A DNA stretch of 64,000 nucleotides from Phycicoccus sonneratiae (GCF_016887965.1 NZ_JAFDVD010000016.1:1-64000); one strand, 5' to 3'; numbered from the stretch's first letter, positions 33,773-42,885 are shown. Numbers and translations are program-made. Notes: generated from the letters alone by a model not told the origin.

Positions 33773-36700
33773 ATGCCTGCTGCCCTCGCCCCCGCCCTGG
33801 CCAGCGACGTCGTCCCCTCGTTCGACGACCGGTTCGGCGGGGTGACCGCGCTCCAGGTGGTCGCCATCGTCCTGTGCCTCGTCGTCCCGACGATCGGGTG
33901 GGCGCTGCTCTTCCGGCAGGTGGGGCGGTTCGTCTCGCTCTACCGGCTCGGTCAGGCCGACGGCACGCGCACCGACGCCCCGGCGGCCCGGACGTGGACC
34001 CTCGCCAAGGAGTTCCTCGGGCACACCCGGATGTCGCGCCTGCGGGTCGTGGCGGCGGCGCACTGGTTCACCGCGCTGGCGTTCATCATCCTCTTCACGA
34101 CGCTGGTCAACGCCTTCTTCCAGCTCGTCCAGCCGGACTACCGGCTGCCGCTCATCGGCCACTTCGCGCCGTTCGAGTGGGTCGTCGAGATCTTCGCGTG
34201 GGGCGGGCTCGTCGGCATCGTCGTGCTCATGGCGATCCGCCAGAAGAACCACCCGCGGCGGGCCCGCGGCGAGGGCGGGCGCTACTCGCGGTTCTTCGGG
34301 TCGACCTTCTGGCAGGCGTACTACGTCGAGCTGACCATCCTCTTCGTGACGATCTGCATCGTCCTGCTCCGCGGCCTCGAGGCGGCGATGGTGCAGCGCT
34401 TCGAGCCCGACGTCTCGCTCGTCGCCCACTTCCCGCTCACCGGGTGGATGGCCGGCTGGTGGGCCGGGACGTCGCCGGCCGGGCTCGCGGCGTGGGTGCA
34501 GGTCGTCGCGACGGTCAAGATCCTCATCTCGTTCGCGTGGATGATCACCATCGCGCTCCAGCCGACGATGGGCGTCGCCTGGCACCGGTTCCTCGCGTTC
34601 CCGAACATCTGGTTCAAGCGCGAGTCGTCCGGCCGCACGGCCCTCGGCGCGGCGAAGCCGATGACGGTGGGCGGCAAGCCGTTCGACCTCGAGGCCATGG
34701 AGGAGATGGAGGAGGGCGACGTCCTCGGCGTCGGCAAGGTCGAGGACTTCACCTGGAAGGGCCTGCTCGACTTCTCGACGTGCACCGAGTGCGGCCGCTG
34801 CCAGTCGCAGTGCCCCGCGTGGAACACCGAGAAGCCGTTGTCCCCCAAGCTGTTGATGATGACGCTGCGCGACCACGCGGACGCCAAGGCGCCGTACCTG
34901 CGCGCGCTGGCCGACGCCGACGGCGACTCCGAGAAGGCGATGGCGTCGGTCACCGCCGCCGCGCAGACGGTGCCGACCGACGGCATCGAGCCGGCCGGGT
35001 CGGTCGACGTCGTCGACTGGACCTCGATGGCGCTCGTCGGCTCGACCGGGTACGACCCGGCGGCGCCGCTGTCGGCGTACAACCCGCACGGCCCGGACGC
35101 CGTCATCGACCAGGACGTCCTGTGGTCGTGCACGACCTGCGGCGCCTGCGTCGAGCAGTGCCCCGTCGACATCGAGCACGTCGACCACATCGTCGACATG
35201 CGCCGGTACGCGACGCTCATCGAGTCGGCCTTCCCGAACGAGCTCGGCGGGCTGTTCAAGAACCTCGAGGGCAAGGGGAACCCGTGGGGGATGGGCGCCC
35301 GGGCGCGGCTCGACTGGGCCAAGGACCTGCCGTTCGACGTCAAGGTGCTCGGGCAGGACGTCGCGGAGGCCTCCGAGGTCGACTGGCTGTTCTGGGTCGG
35401 CTGCGCCGGCGCCTACGAGGACCGGGCGAAGAAGACCTCACGCGCCGTGGCCGAGCTGCTCGACGCCGCCGGGGTGTCGTTCGCGGTGCTCGGTGACGGC
35501 GAGACGTGCACCGGCGACTCGGCGCGACGGGCCGGCAACGAGCTGCTCTTCCAGACCCTCGCCGCGCAGAACGTGTCGACGTTCGGGGAGTTCGGGGTGA
35601 CGAAGATCGTCGTCACCTGCGCGCACTGCTTCAACACGATCAAGAACGAGTACCCGCAGCTCGGTGGGTCGTACGAGGTCGTCCACCACACGCAGCTGCT
35701 CAACCGGCTGGTGCGCGAGAAGCGCCTGACGCCGGTGGCGCGCCCGGACGAGGTGCCGGGGATGTCGTCGGCGAAGAACGTCGCGTCGACCGCGGCGTCC
35801 GTCACGTACCACGACCCGTGCTACCTCGGCCGGCACAACGGGGTGTACGCCCCGCCCCGCGAGCTCATCGGCGCCCTGCCCGGGGTCGAGCTGCGCGAGA
35901 TGCCGCGCTCGGGCGAGACGTCGTTCTGCTGCGGCGCCGGCGGGGCCCGGATGTGGATGGAGGAGAAGCTCGGCACGCGCATCAACACCAACCGCACCGA
36001 CGAGGCGCTGGCCACCGGGGCCGAGCGGATCGCCATCGGCTGCCCGTTCTGCCGGGTGATGATCTCGGACGGCCTGACCGCGAAGCAGGCCGAGGGGGTC
36101 GGTGACGAGGTCGAGGTCGTCGACGTCGCGCAGATGCTGCTCGCGGCGGTGCGTCGGGGTCAGGAGCCGGAGCCGGCGGAGACGGCGGCCGCGGAGGCCG
36201 GGGTCGGTGCTGCGGCGGCGACAGCAGCGGCGACGGTCACCGAGGAAACGCCGGCCGAGACCGAGGCGTCGCCGGCCGAGACCGAGGCGGCGCCGGCCGA
36301 GACCGAGACGGCGCCGGCGAGCGAGGAGCCGTCGACCGAGACGGCGGCCACAGAGCCCGCGCCCGTGCAGCAATCGACGAATGTGTCAGGTTCTGCTCAC
36401 CAGCCGACCGACGAGGCCGACCCCTGGGACGAGCCCGCCGGAGCGAGCACTGCTTCCGCACCCGACCCGGCCGTCGCCCTCGACGCCACGTCCGCCGACG
36501 CCGTCGAGTCCGGCGACGAGCCCGACCCGTGGGACGAGCCGGCCGCCGTCGCGGACCCGGCGCCCGGCCGGTCGCAGGGCGAGCCGTCGGAGGAGAAGGC
36601 GAAGGTCGACGCGGCCGCCTCCACCGACGACGTCGACCCCTGGGACGACGCGCCCGCACAGCAGGAATCGACGAATGTGTCAGTTCCTGCTGCCGCGCAG

Positions 36701-37303
36701 GCCGACGACGACGTCGACCCCTGGGACGAGCCCGCCGACACCACCACGCCGGCCGTCCAGGAATCGACGAAGGTGTCAGTTCCTGACGCCGAGCCCGAGG
36801 ACACCCCGGAGCCGGAGGCCCAGCAGGCCCAGCCCGCCCCGGCGGCGGACGACGACGTCGACCCCTGGGACGAGCCCGCCGACACCACCACGCCGGCCGT
36901 CCAGGAATCGACGAAGGTGTCAGTTCCTGACGCCGAGCCCGAGGAGACCCCGGAGCCGGAGGCCAAGCAGGCAAAGCCCGCCCCGGCGGCGGACGACGAC
37001 GTCGACCCCTGGGACGAGCCCGCCGACACCACCACGCCGGCCGTCCAGGAATCGACGAAGGTGTCAGTTCCTGACGCCGAGCCCGAGGAGGAGTCGGAGC
37101 CCGAGCATGAGGAGTCATTCTCCGAGCCCGAGCCCGAGCCGGAGACAGCCGAGAGGCCGGAGCCCGAGCCCGAGGCCGCCGACCCCGAGCCCGAGGCCGC
37201 CGACCCCGAGCCGGAGGACGCCCCGAAGCCCGAGCAGCCGAAGGCTTCGGGCGAGTTCGGCGGCGACGCGTCACTCCTCGACGAGCCCGACCCCTGGGAC
37301 TGA
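33773..37303 (+). CDS. Membrane Fe-S heterodisulfide-reductase-like protein (Rv0338c type) with long repeat tail
   Basis: 1176 aa. Residues 1-270 carry about five membrane helices. Two 4Fe-4S clusters follow (CTECGRCQSQCP and CTTCGACVEQCP). Then come two CCG cysteine-rich domains (VGCAGAYEDRAKK..CAHCFNTIKNEYP, and YHDPCYLGRHN..CCGAGGARMWMEE), as in HdrD/GlpC-type reductases and mycobacterial Rv0338c. The last 390 or so residues are a low-complexity acidic tail with DPWDEP units, including three near-perfect 48-residue repeats. Each repeat holds QEST(N/K)VSV, encoded by the dispersed 20-base motif. It probably transfers electrons from a membrane donor; the donor and acceptor are unknown. ATG 33773 is chosen from the first hydrophobic segment. 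A hairpin element follows the stop. Confidence 0.9.
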   Translation: MPAALAPALASDVVPSFDDRFGGVTALQVVAIVLCLVVPTIGWALLFRQVGRFVSLYRLGQADGTRTDAPAARTWTLAKEFLGHTRMSRLRVVAAAHWFTALAFIILFTTLVNAFFQLVQPDYRLPLIGHFAPFEWVVEIFAWGGLVGIVVLMAIRQKNHPRRARGEGGRYSRFFGSTFWQAYYVELTILFVTICIVLLRGLEAAMVQRFEPDVSLVAHFPLTGWMAGWWAGTSPAGLAAWVQVVATVKILISFAWMITIALQPTMGVAWHRFLAFPNIWFKRESSGRTALGAAKPMTVGGKPFDLEAMEEMEEGDVLGVGKVEDFTWKGLLDFSTCTECGRCQSQCPAWNTEKPLSPKLLMMTLRDHADAKAPYLRALADADGDSEKAMASVTAAAQTVPTDGIEPAGSVDVVDWTSMALVGSTGYDPAAPLSAYNPHGPDAVIDQDVLWSCTTCGACVEQCPVDIEHVDHIVDMRRYATLIESAFPNELGGLFKNLEGKGNPWGMGARARLDWAKDLPFDVKVLGQDVAEASEVDWLFWVGCAGAYEDRAKKTSRAVAELLDAAGVSFAVLGDGETCTGDSARRAGNELLFQTLAAQNVSTFGEFGVTKIVVTCAHCFNTIKNEYPQLGGSYEVVHHTQLLNRLVREKRLTPVARPDEVPGMSSAKNVASTAASVTYHDPCYLGRHNGVYAPPRELIGALPGVELREMPRSGETSFCCGAGGARMWMEEKLGTRINTNRTDEALATGAERIAIGCPFCRVMISDGLTAKQAEGVGDEVEVVDVAQMLLAAVRRGQEPEPAETAAAEAGVGAAAATAAATVTEETPAETEASPAETEAAPAETETAPASEEPSTETAATEPAPVQQSTNVSGSAHQPTDEADPWDEPAGASTASAPDPAVALDATSADAVESGDEPDPWDEPAAVADPAPGRSQGEPSEEKAKVDAAASTDDVDPWDDAPAQQESTNVSVPAAAQADDDVDPWDEPADTTTPAVQESTKVSVPDAEPEDTPEPEAQQAQPAPAADDDVDPWDEPADTTTPAVQESTKVSVPDAEPEETPEPEAKQAKPAPAADDDVDPWDEPADTTTPAVQESTKVSVPDAEPEEESEPEHEESFSEPEPEPETAERPEPEPEAADPEPEAADPEPEDAPKPEQPKASGEFGGDASLLDEPDPWD
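36368..36388 (+). repeat. Dispersed 20-base motif, coding copy 1
   Basis: Reads AGCAATCGACGAATGTGTCA, with one mismatch to the consensus. It encodes QQSTNVS in the reductase tail. Confidence 0.7.
36662..36682 (+). repeat. Dispersed 20-base motif, coding copy 2
   Basis: An exact match, AGGAATCGACGAATGTGTCA. It is framed by CAGCAGGAA and TTCCTGCTG, a perfect 9-base inverted repeat, so this copy is also a hairpin. It encodes QESTNVSV. Confidence 0.75.
36703..37090 (+). repeat. Three tandem 144-base coding repeats
   Basis: The unit begins with GACGACGACGTCGACCCCTG and recurs at exactly 144-base spacing three times, giving 48-residue protein repeats. Each unit holds one copy of the dispersed motif with T changed to G (at 36758, 36902 and 37046), framed by CAGGAA and TTCCTG. 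The near identity points to recent tandem duplication. Confidence 0.85.
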
Positions 37304-37315
37304 CCCCACCCTCCC

Positions 37316-37386
37316 GACTGATTGCCCAGAACCCACCTCCGGACCCCCGACACAGGGCCCGCGGGGTGGGTTCTGGGCAATGAGTC
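37316..37386. repeat. Dispersed inverted-repeat element, copy B
   Basis: Left arm GACTGATTGCCCAGAACCCA and right-arm complement GACTCATTGCCCAGAACCCA differ at one base; both continue into CC. It lies 13 bases after the reductase stop. It shares the arm core GACTnATTGCCCA with copy A at 17152-17227. It may terminate reductase transcription. Confidence 0.75.
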
Positions 37387-37432
37387 ACGGTCCGAGGCGC
37401 AGCGGGCGCGCCGGACACGGCCCAACCCGACT

Positions 37433-37478
37433 CGATCGGAGGATCACCGCCCGGCGCAGGGCGGTGATCCTCCGATCG
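37433..37478. terminator. Perfect 20-base hairpin
   Basis: CGATCGGAGGATCACCGCCC and its exact complement enclose the 6-base loop GGCGCA. It is positioned between the convergent reductase and osmoprotectant operons, so a bidirectional terminator is likely. Confidence 0.6.
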
Positions 37479-37591
37479 GGGCAGGGCGGGTCACCCCGCG
37501 ACGAGCCGCAGCCCGACACACACAGCGCGACGCCCCGACCCCCACGACGGGGACCGGGGCGTCGCAGCCGCCAGCCGGCGGCCGGCAGACC

Positions 37592-38509
37592 TCAGCCGAG
37601 GCCGTTGGCCTTGAGGAACTCCTCGGCGACGGCCTTGGGGTCCTTCTTGTCGATGTCGGTCTGCTTGAGCATCTGCGTCACCGCGTCGGTCGTCAGCTTG
37701 GCCGACACCGCGTTGAGCGCGTCCTTGACCTGGTCGGCCTTGTCGGCGCGCACGAGCGGCACGATGTTCTGCGACCCGAACACCTTCTTCGTGTCCTCGA
37801 GCACCACCAGGTTGTTGGCCGCGATGCCGGGGTCGGTGGAGAAGACGTTCGCGACGTCGGCCTGGCCGTTGACGAGCGCCTGGAGCACGGCCTGGCCGGT
37901 GAGCGGCCGGAAGGTCTTGAAGGTGACGCCGTAGACCTTCTCGAGTCCGACGACGCCCTGCGGACGCTGCTTGAACTCCGGCTGCGCGGCGAGCGTCATG
38001 TCGCCGGACACGGCCTTGAGGTCCTCGATCGTCCTGAGGTTCTTGGAGTCGGCCGTCTCCTTCGTCACCGCGAGCGAGTCGACGTCCTCGGCGGCCGACT
38101 TGTCGAGCACCTTGAGGGTGTCCGGGATGACCTCCGAGGCCTTCTGGTACACCTCCTCGGCGTCGGTGCCGGAGTAGGACTTGTCGTAGAACACCGCGAG
38201 CGCGCCGGTGTACTCGGGGAAGACCTGCACCGAGTTGTCCTCGAGCGCGCGCAGGTAGATCTCGCGGGCGCCGATGTTCGTCTTCGTCGTGGCGTCGATG
38301 CCCTTGGCGCGCAGGGCGCCGGCGTAGACCTCGGCGAGCAGGGTGGACTCGGAGAAGTCGGCGCCGCCGACGACGATCGAGCCGGAGGAGCCGCCGGACG
38401 ACCCTCCGGAGGGGGCGTCGGAGGCGAGCGGGTCGCTGCCGCCACCGCACGCCGACAGCCCGAGGGCGGCGGCGACGGCGACGGTGCTGAGGACGGTTCT
38501 GCGCTTCAT
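37592..38509 (-). CDS. Osmoprotectant ABC transporter substrate-binding lipoprotein, OpuCC/OsmF type
   Basis: 305 aa. The signal peptide ends in the lipobox LGLSACGGG (Cys21), followed by a Ser/Gly linker and a glycine-betaine/choline-type binding domain (VGGADFSESTLLAEVYAGAL, NIGAREIYLRALE, QVFPEYTGALAVFY). It captures quaternary ammonium compounds such as betaine, choline or carnitine outside the membrane. It is the last gene of the four-gene operon, 117 bases after the second permease. That gap may hold an extra promoter. Confidence 0.93.
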   Translation of the reverse strand: MKRRTVLSTVAVAAALGLSACGGGSDPLASDAPSGGSSGGSSGSIVVGGADFSESTLLAEVYAGALRAKGIDATTKTNIGAREIYLRALEDNSVQVFPEYTGALAVFYDKSYSGTDAEEVYQKASEVIPDTLKVLDKSAAEDVDSLAVTKETADSKNLRTIEDLKAVSGDMTLAAQPEFKQRPQGVVGLEKVYGVTFKTFRPLTGQAVLQALVNGQADVANVFSTDPGIAANNLVVLEDTKKVFGSQNIVPLVRADKADQVKDALNAVSAKLTTDAVTQMLKQTDIDKKDPKAVAEEFLKANGLG

Positions 38510-38626
38510 CGGGTCGGTCCCTTTCGTGGTGGCCGGGCTCGGGGGCCGGGGCCGGTGTGCGGTCGGTGCTTCACGGGTCGGGGGACACCAGCACGTGGCG
38601 TCCGGATGGCTCGGGCGGGCGGGCGG

Positions 38627-39406
38627 TCAGGAGTTCCCACCCGCCATCCCACCCGGACCAACAGGCATTCGGGCGTTTGCTTCCGCCGCAGCGGCATCGT
38701 CATCGTTTCGTGACCCACCGACAGCCCCTCGTCCGCCGCCCAGACCGGGCGAGACGAGCCGCCGCTGGAGCAGCGCGAGCAGGCCCTCGAGGAGCACGGC
38801 GAGCACCGCCACGAGCAGCGCGCCCGCTGCGGCCTGCGGGTAGTCGCCGAAGGCGATGCCGTCGACGAGCAGCCGCCCGAGCCCGCCGAGCCCGATGAGC
38901 GCCGCGATGGTCGCCGTCGCGACGACCTGGAGCGCGGCCGTGCGGACGCCGGACATGACGAGGGGCAGGGCGCAGGGCAGCTCGACCTGGCGCAGCACCT
39001 GCCACCCGGTCATCCCCACGCCACGGGCGGCGTCCCGCGCGGCCGGGTCGACCGCCTCCACCCCGGCGTACGTGCCGGCGAGCAGCGGCGGCACGGCGAG
39101 CAGCACGAGGACGATCGTCGCGGGGACGAGGAAGGCGAGGTCGCCGCGCAGGGACGGCCCGAGCCAGAGCGCGAACGCGAAGAGCAGGCCGAGCGTGGGC
39201 ACCGCCCGGGCCGCGTTCGTCGCCGTGACCAGCCAGCGCAGCCGCCCGGTGTGGCCGATGTAGAGCCCGAGCGGGAGGGCGATGACGAGCGCCAGCACCA
39301 TCGCCAGCACGCTGTACCAGAGGTGCTCGAGCAGCCGGTTGAGGATGCCGTCGGACCCCGACCAGTGGGCGGGGTCGGCGATCCAGGAGAAGAGCGAGCC
39401 GATCAC
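38627..39406 (-). CDS. Osmoprotectant ABC transporter permease, OpuCD type
   Basis: 259 aa with about six membrane helices and the binding-protein-dependent transport motif (AARDAARGVGMTGWQVLRQ, then ELPCALPLVMSGVRTA). The GTG at 39406 overlaps the stop of the first permease (GTGA). The C-terminal 35 residues are a Gly/Ala-rich tail of unknown use. It forms the membrane channel with the preceding permease. Confidence 0.92.
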   Translation of the reverse strand: MIGSLFSWIADPAHWSGSDGILNRLLEHLWYSVLAMVLALVIALPLGLYIGHTGRLRWLVTATNAARAVPTLGLLFAFALWLGPSLRGDLAFLVPATIVLVLLAVPPLLAGTYAGVEAVDPAARDAARGVGMTGWQVLRQVELPCALPLVMSGVRTAALQVVATATIAALIGLGGLGRLLVDGIAFGDYPQAAAGALLVAVLAVLLEGLLALLQRRLVSPGLGGGRGAVGGSRNDDDAAAAEANARMPVGPGGMAGGNS

Positions 39407-40050
39407 GACCGCGCCCCCGCCGCCGCGCGCCACGGGGTGAGGCCCCGCGACACGGCCACGATGACCAGGTCGAGGACGAGCGCGAGGAGCATCGTCGCGA
39501 CGATGCCGGTGAGCAGCTCGCCCCAGATGATCCGCCGGTAGCCGTCGACGAGGAGGTTGCCGAGCTGCGAGACCCCGACGACCGAGGCGATGGAGACGAT
39601 CGAGACGTTCGAGACCGCGGCGACCCGGAGCCCGGCCGCGATGACCGGCACCGCGAGCGGCAGCTCGACGCCGAACAGCCGGCGCAGGCCCCGGTAGCCC
39701 ATCGCCGTCGCGGCCTGCTCGACGTGGTCGGGGACCGACAGCAGGCCGTCGGCGACGGTGCGGGCGAGCAGCGCCACCGTGTAGATGGTCATCGCGACGA
39801 CGACGTTGACCGGGTCGAGGATCTTCGTCCCGAGCACCAGCGGCATGATGACGAAGAGGGCCAGCGACGGGATCGTGTAGAGCAGGCCGGTGGAGGTGAC
39901 GACCGCCGGGTAGGAGCCGCGCCAGCGCTTGGCGGCCCAGCCGAGCGGCAGCGAGAGCGCGAGCCCGACGAGCAGCGGCACCCCCGCGAGGTAGAGGTGC
40001 GAGAGCCCGAGGTCCAGCACCGTGCGCCAGTTCGCGGCGAGCCAGTCCAT
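39403..40050 (-). CDS. Osmoprotectant ABC transporter permease, OpuCB type
   Basis: 215 aa with five to six membrane helices and the coupling motif AATAMGYRGLRRLFGVELPLAVPVIAAG. The family stretch LLYTIPSLALFVIMPLVLG is clear. The ATG at 40050 is two bases after the ATPase gene stop. It is one of two permeases of the OpuC-type importer. Confidence 0.93.
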   Translation of the reverse strand: MDWLAANWRTVLDLGLSHLYLAGVPLLVGLALSLPLGWAAKRWRGSYPAVVTSTGLLYTIPSLALFVIMPLVLGTKILDPVNVVVAMTIYTVALLARTVADGLLSVPDHVEQAATAMGYRGLRRLFGVELPLAVPVIAAGLRVAAVSNVSIVSIASVVGVSQLGNLLVDGYRRIIWGELLTGIVATMLLALVLDLVIVAVSRGLTPWRAAAGARS

Positions 40051-40052
40051 CG

Positions 40053-41192
40053 TCAGGCCTCGTCCGCCGCAACCGCGACCGCCCCGCCGTGCACGGGGTC
40101 GTCCTCGTCGCGCTCGGGCCGGTCGGTGTCCTCGATGGCGCTGAGCACCTCGTGGGCGAGCACCGTGCCGACGAGCGCGCCGCTGTCGTCGACGACCACG
40201 CCGCGCCGGGCCGGCGAGGAGAGCGCGGCGTCGAGCGCCCCGCGCAGGGTGCCGTCGGCGCGCGCCACCGTGCCTCCGCGGTGCAGGTCGGCGTCCTCGA
40301 CCGCCCGCCCGCCGATGCGTCGCGGCTCGACCCAGCCGAGCGGGTGCCGGTCGTCGTCGACGACGAGCAGCCACCCGGCGTCGGAGTCGGGCCGCTCGCC
40401 GAGCACCACGGTGCGCTCCGAGCGCAGCGGGAGCCGGGGCGTGGCCTGGAACTGCAGCGCCCGGTAGCCGCGGTCGCGGCCGACGAAGTCGGCGACGAAG
40501 TCGTCGGCCGGGTGGGCGAGCAGGTACGACGGCTCCGCCACCTGGGCCAGCACGCCGCCGACCCGCAGCACGGCCACCTGGTCGCCGAGCTTGATCGCCT
40601 CGTCGATGTCGTGGGTGACGAAGACGATCGTCTTGCCCAGCTCGTCCTGGAGGCGGAGGAACTCGTCCTGGAGCTGGTCGCGGACGATGGGGTCGACGGC
40701 CGAGAACGGCTCGTCCATGAGCATCACCGGCGGGTCCGCGGCCAGCGCCCGGGCCACCCCGACCCGCTGCTGCTGGCCGCCGGACAGCTGGGCCGGGTAG
40801 CGGTCGCCGAGGTGGGGGTCGAGGCCGACTCGCTCGAGGAGCTCGCGCGACCGGTCGCGGGTCTTCGTGCGGTCCCACCCGAGGAGCCTGGGCACGGTGC
40901 CGATGTTGTCGAGCACGGTGCGGTGCGGGAACAGCCCGGCGTGCTGGATGACGTAGCCGATGCCGCGGCGGAGCTCGGCCTGGTCCATCCGGCCGGTGTC
41001 CTGGCCGTCGAGGGAGATGGAGCCACGGGTCGGCTCGATCATCCGGTTGACCATCCGCAGGCTGGTCGTCTTGCCGCACCCCGAGGGTCCGACGAGCACG
41101 GTGATCTTGCCCGTCGGCGCCGTGAGGCTCAGGTCGTCGACGGCGACCGTGCCGTCCGGGAACTGCTTCGTGACGCCGTCGAACCGGATCAT
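40053..41192 (-). CDS. Osmoprotectant ABC transporter ATP-binding protein with CBS domains
   Basis: 379 aa. The ABC domain has Walker A GPSGCGKTTS, signature LSGGQQQRVGVARAL, Walker B VMLMDEPFSAVDP and switch His (FVTHDIDEA). A linker leads to a C-terminal CBS region (about residues 265-365, DAGWLLVVDDDRHPLG and ARRGVVVDDSGALVGTVL). In OpuA/OpuCA, CBS domains sense ionic strength or cyclic-di-AMP. It is the first gene of the operon and starts at ATG 41192. Confidence 0.95.
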   Translation of the reverse strand: MIRFDGVTKQFPDGTVAVDDLSLTAPTGKITVLVGPSGCGKTTSLRMVNRMIEPTRGSISLDGQDTGRMDQAELRRGIGYVIQHAGLFPHRTVLDNIGTVPRLLGWDRTKTRDRSRELLERVGLDPHLGDRYPAQLSGGQQQRVGVARALAADPPVMLMDEPFSAVDPIVRDQLQDEFLRLQDELGKTIVFVTHDIDEAIKLGDQVAVLRVGGVLAQVAEPSYLLAHPADDFVADFVGRDRGYRALQFQATPRLPLRSERTVVLGERPDSDAGWLLVVDDDRHPLGWVEPRRIGGRAVEDADLHRGGTVARADGTLRGALDAALSSPARRGVVVDDSGALVGTVLAHEVLSAIEDTDRPERDEDDPVHGGAVAVAADEA

Positions 41193-41266
41193 CCGACGAC
41201 CCTAACGGGGTCGCGACCGGGCGGTGCGGGTAGCCGACCGTCCTTTCACGGCGCCGGCGGGGCCGG

Positions 41267-42043
41267 TCAGCGGGTGGGGGCCGGCCCGAGCAGCGCCTCG
41301 GTGACGAAGTCGGTGACCGTGCGGTGCCAGTACGAGGCGCGCCGGAGCATCGCGTGCTTCTCACCCGGGACGCGCAGGTACGTGACGTCGGCGCCGGACT
41401 CCTCCCACCGGCGGGCGATGACGGCCGTGCGCCGCGGGTCGGTCATCCGGTCGCCGGTGCCGTGCATGAGGAGGACGGGGACGTCGGCGCGCGGCTGCCG
41501 CGCGTCGCCCTCGACCCAGGGCGCGAGGGCGGCGACGGCGGCGACGTCGGGTTCGGCCGCGAGCTGGAGGGCGACCCGGCCGCCCATCGAGTGGCCCACG
41601 AGGGCCACCGGGGCGCCCGGCAGCACCCGGCGGATGCGCTCGAGGGCCCAGCGGGCGTCGTGCACGGGGTCCTGCTCGTGCCCGTTCCAGCCACGGACGC
41701 GGTACTTGAGGCGCAGCACGGCCAGCCGCCCCTCGGCGCCGTGCTGGAGGGCGGTGGCGAAGGGGAGCATCCGCACGACGGCCAGCCGTCGCCAGCTGAC
41801 CGGCTCGTGGCTGCGCTCGGCTCCACCGTGGAGCACGAGGACGACGCCCTGGGGGTCCTCGGGCACGTGGCCGCGCAGCTCGGCACCGCCACCGCCGTCG
41901 GCGGAGAGGAGCGCGGCGGCGAGGTCGGAGGGGTCGACGGGGGGCTCGGGGTGGGTGGTGTGCGCCGGGGACGCGGCGGGCTCGGGGGCGATCGTCAGCG
42001 GCGGGAGATCGTGCTCGGGCGTGCTGGCGGGGCGGTCGGGCAT
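41267..42043 (-). CDS. Alpha/beta hydrolase
   Basis: 258 aa. After a Pro-rich N-terminal 45 residues, the core shows VVLVLHGG (oxyanion region), the nucleophile elbow GHSMGG with Ser near residue 170, a late Asp (HGTGDRMTD) and a catalytic His (GEKHAML). All triad elements of a serine hydrolase are present. No signal peptide is seen. The substrate is unknown. It is monocistronic between the osmoprotectant operon and dcd. Confidence 0.88.
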   Translation of the reverse strand: MPDRPASTPEHDLPPLTIAPEPAASPAHTTHPEPPVDPSDLAAALLSADGGGGAELRGHVPEDPQGVVLVLHGGAERSHEPVSWRRLAVVRMLPFATALQHGAEGRLAVLRLKYRVRGWNGHEQDPVHDARWALERIRRVLPGAPVALVGHSMGGRVALQLAAEPDVAAVAALAPWVEGDARQPRADVPVLLMHGTGDRMTDPRRTAVIARRWEESGADVTYLRVPGEKHAMLRRASYWHRTVTDFVTEALLGPAPTR

Positions 42044-42203
42044 CGCGTCCTCCGGTTCGGTGCAGGCCGGTCGGTGTCCGGGGCGGACCGTTCCTGCACA
42101 CCGATGGGTATCGCGAAGCGACGCGCCGTGCCGGGACCGCCCGCACCCCGGGCGTGTCGTGGAGGAGTTCGGTGCCGACGCGGCGGCGGATGGCCGCGCG
42201 GGC

Positions 42204-42779
42204 TCAGACGTCGGCGCGGTGGAAGTTCTGGAAGCTGCGGCTGGCGGTGGGGCCGCGCTGGCCCTGGTAGTGCGAGCCGTAGCCCTCCGAGCCGTAGGGG
42301 CTCTCGGCCGGGCTGGAGAGGCGGAAGAACGCGAGCTGGCCGATCTTCATCCCGGGCCACAGCATGATCGGCAGGGTCGCCACGTTGGAGAGCTCGAGGG
42401 TGACGTGGCCGGTGAAGCCGGGGTCGACGAAGCCGGCCGTCGCGTGGGTGAGCAGGCCGAGCCGGCCGAGGCTCGACTTGCCCTCGACCCGGGCCGCGAG
42501 GTCGTCGGGGAGGCTGACCGTCTCGAGCGTGCTCCCGAGGACGAACTCGCCGGGGTGGAGGACGAAGCCCTCGGCCGGGTCGACCTCGACGAGGCGGGTG
42601 AGGTCGGCCTGGTCCTGCGCGGGGTCGATGACCGGGTACTTGTGGTTGTCGAAGAGCCGGAAGAACTTGTCGAGGCGCACGTCGACGCTGCTCGGCTGGA
42701 TCATGTCGGCGTCCCACGGGTCGAGGACGACCCGTCCGGAGTCGACCTCTGCGCGGATGTCGCGGTCGGAGAGGAGCAC
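42204..42779 (-). CDS. dcd: dCTP deaminase (probably bifunctional, dUMP-forming)
   Basis: 191 aa, full length. [20 protein letters not shown] and [21 protein letters not shown] (catalytic Glu and nucleotide-binding Ser/Arg) and [13 protein letters not shown] are all conserved. The actinobacterial/mycobacterial enzyme converts dCTP directly to dUMP, and the HATAGF sequence agrees with that type. GTG 42779 is the start. It lies divergent to tRNA-Gly(CCC), as in mycobacteria. Confidence 0.96.
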   Translation of the reverse strand: MLLSDRDIRAEVDSGRVVLDPWDADMIQPSSVDVRLDKFFRLFDNHKYPVIDPAQDQADLTRLVEVDPAEGFVLHPGEFVLGSTLETVSLPDDLAARVEGKSSLGRLGLLTHATAGFVDPGFTGHVTLELSNVATLPIMLWPGMKIGQLAFFRLSSPAESPYGSEGYGSHYQGQRGPTASRSFQNFHRADV

Positions 42780-42885
42780 GGCGTCAGGCTACCGGTGGGG
42801 CTCGGGGGGCGGTGCGGTGGCGCGGCGGCGGTCGGCTAGACTTCCCGGCGCCGGGGAGGTCGCGCTGACGATCTCGACCCGGCGC

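Noticed and set aside
36703-37090. CRISPR-like array
   Set aside because: The 144-base units are contiguous coding repeats with no unique spacers, and no cas genes are present.
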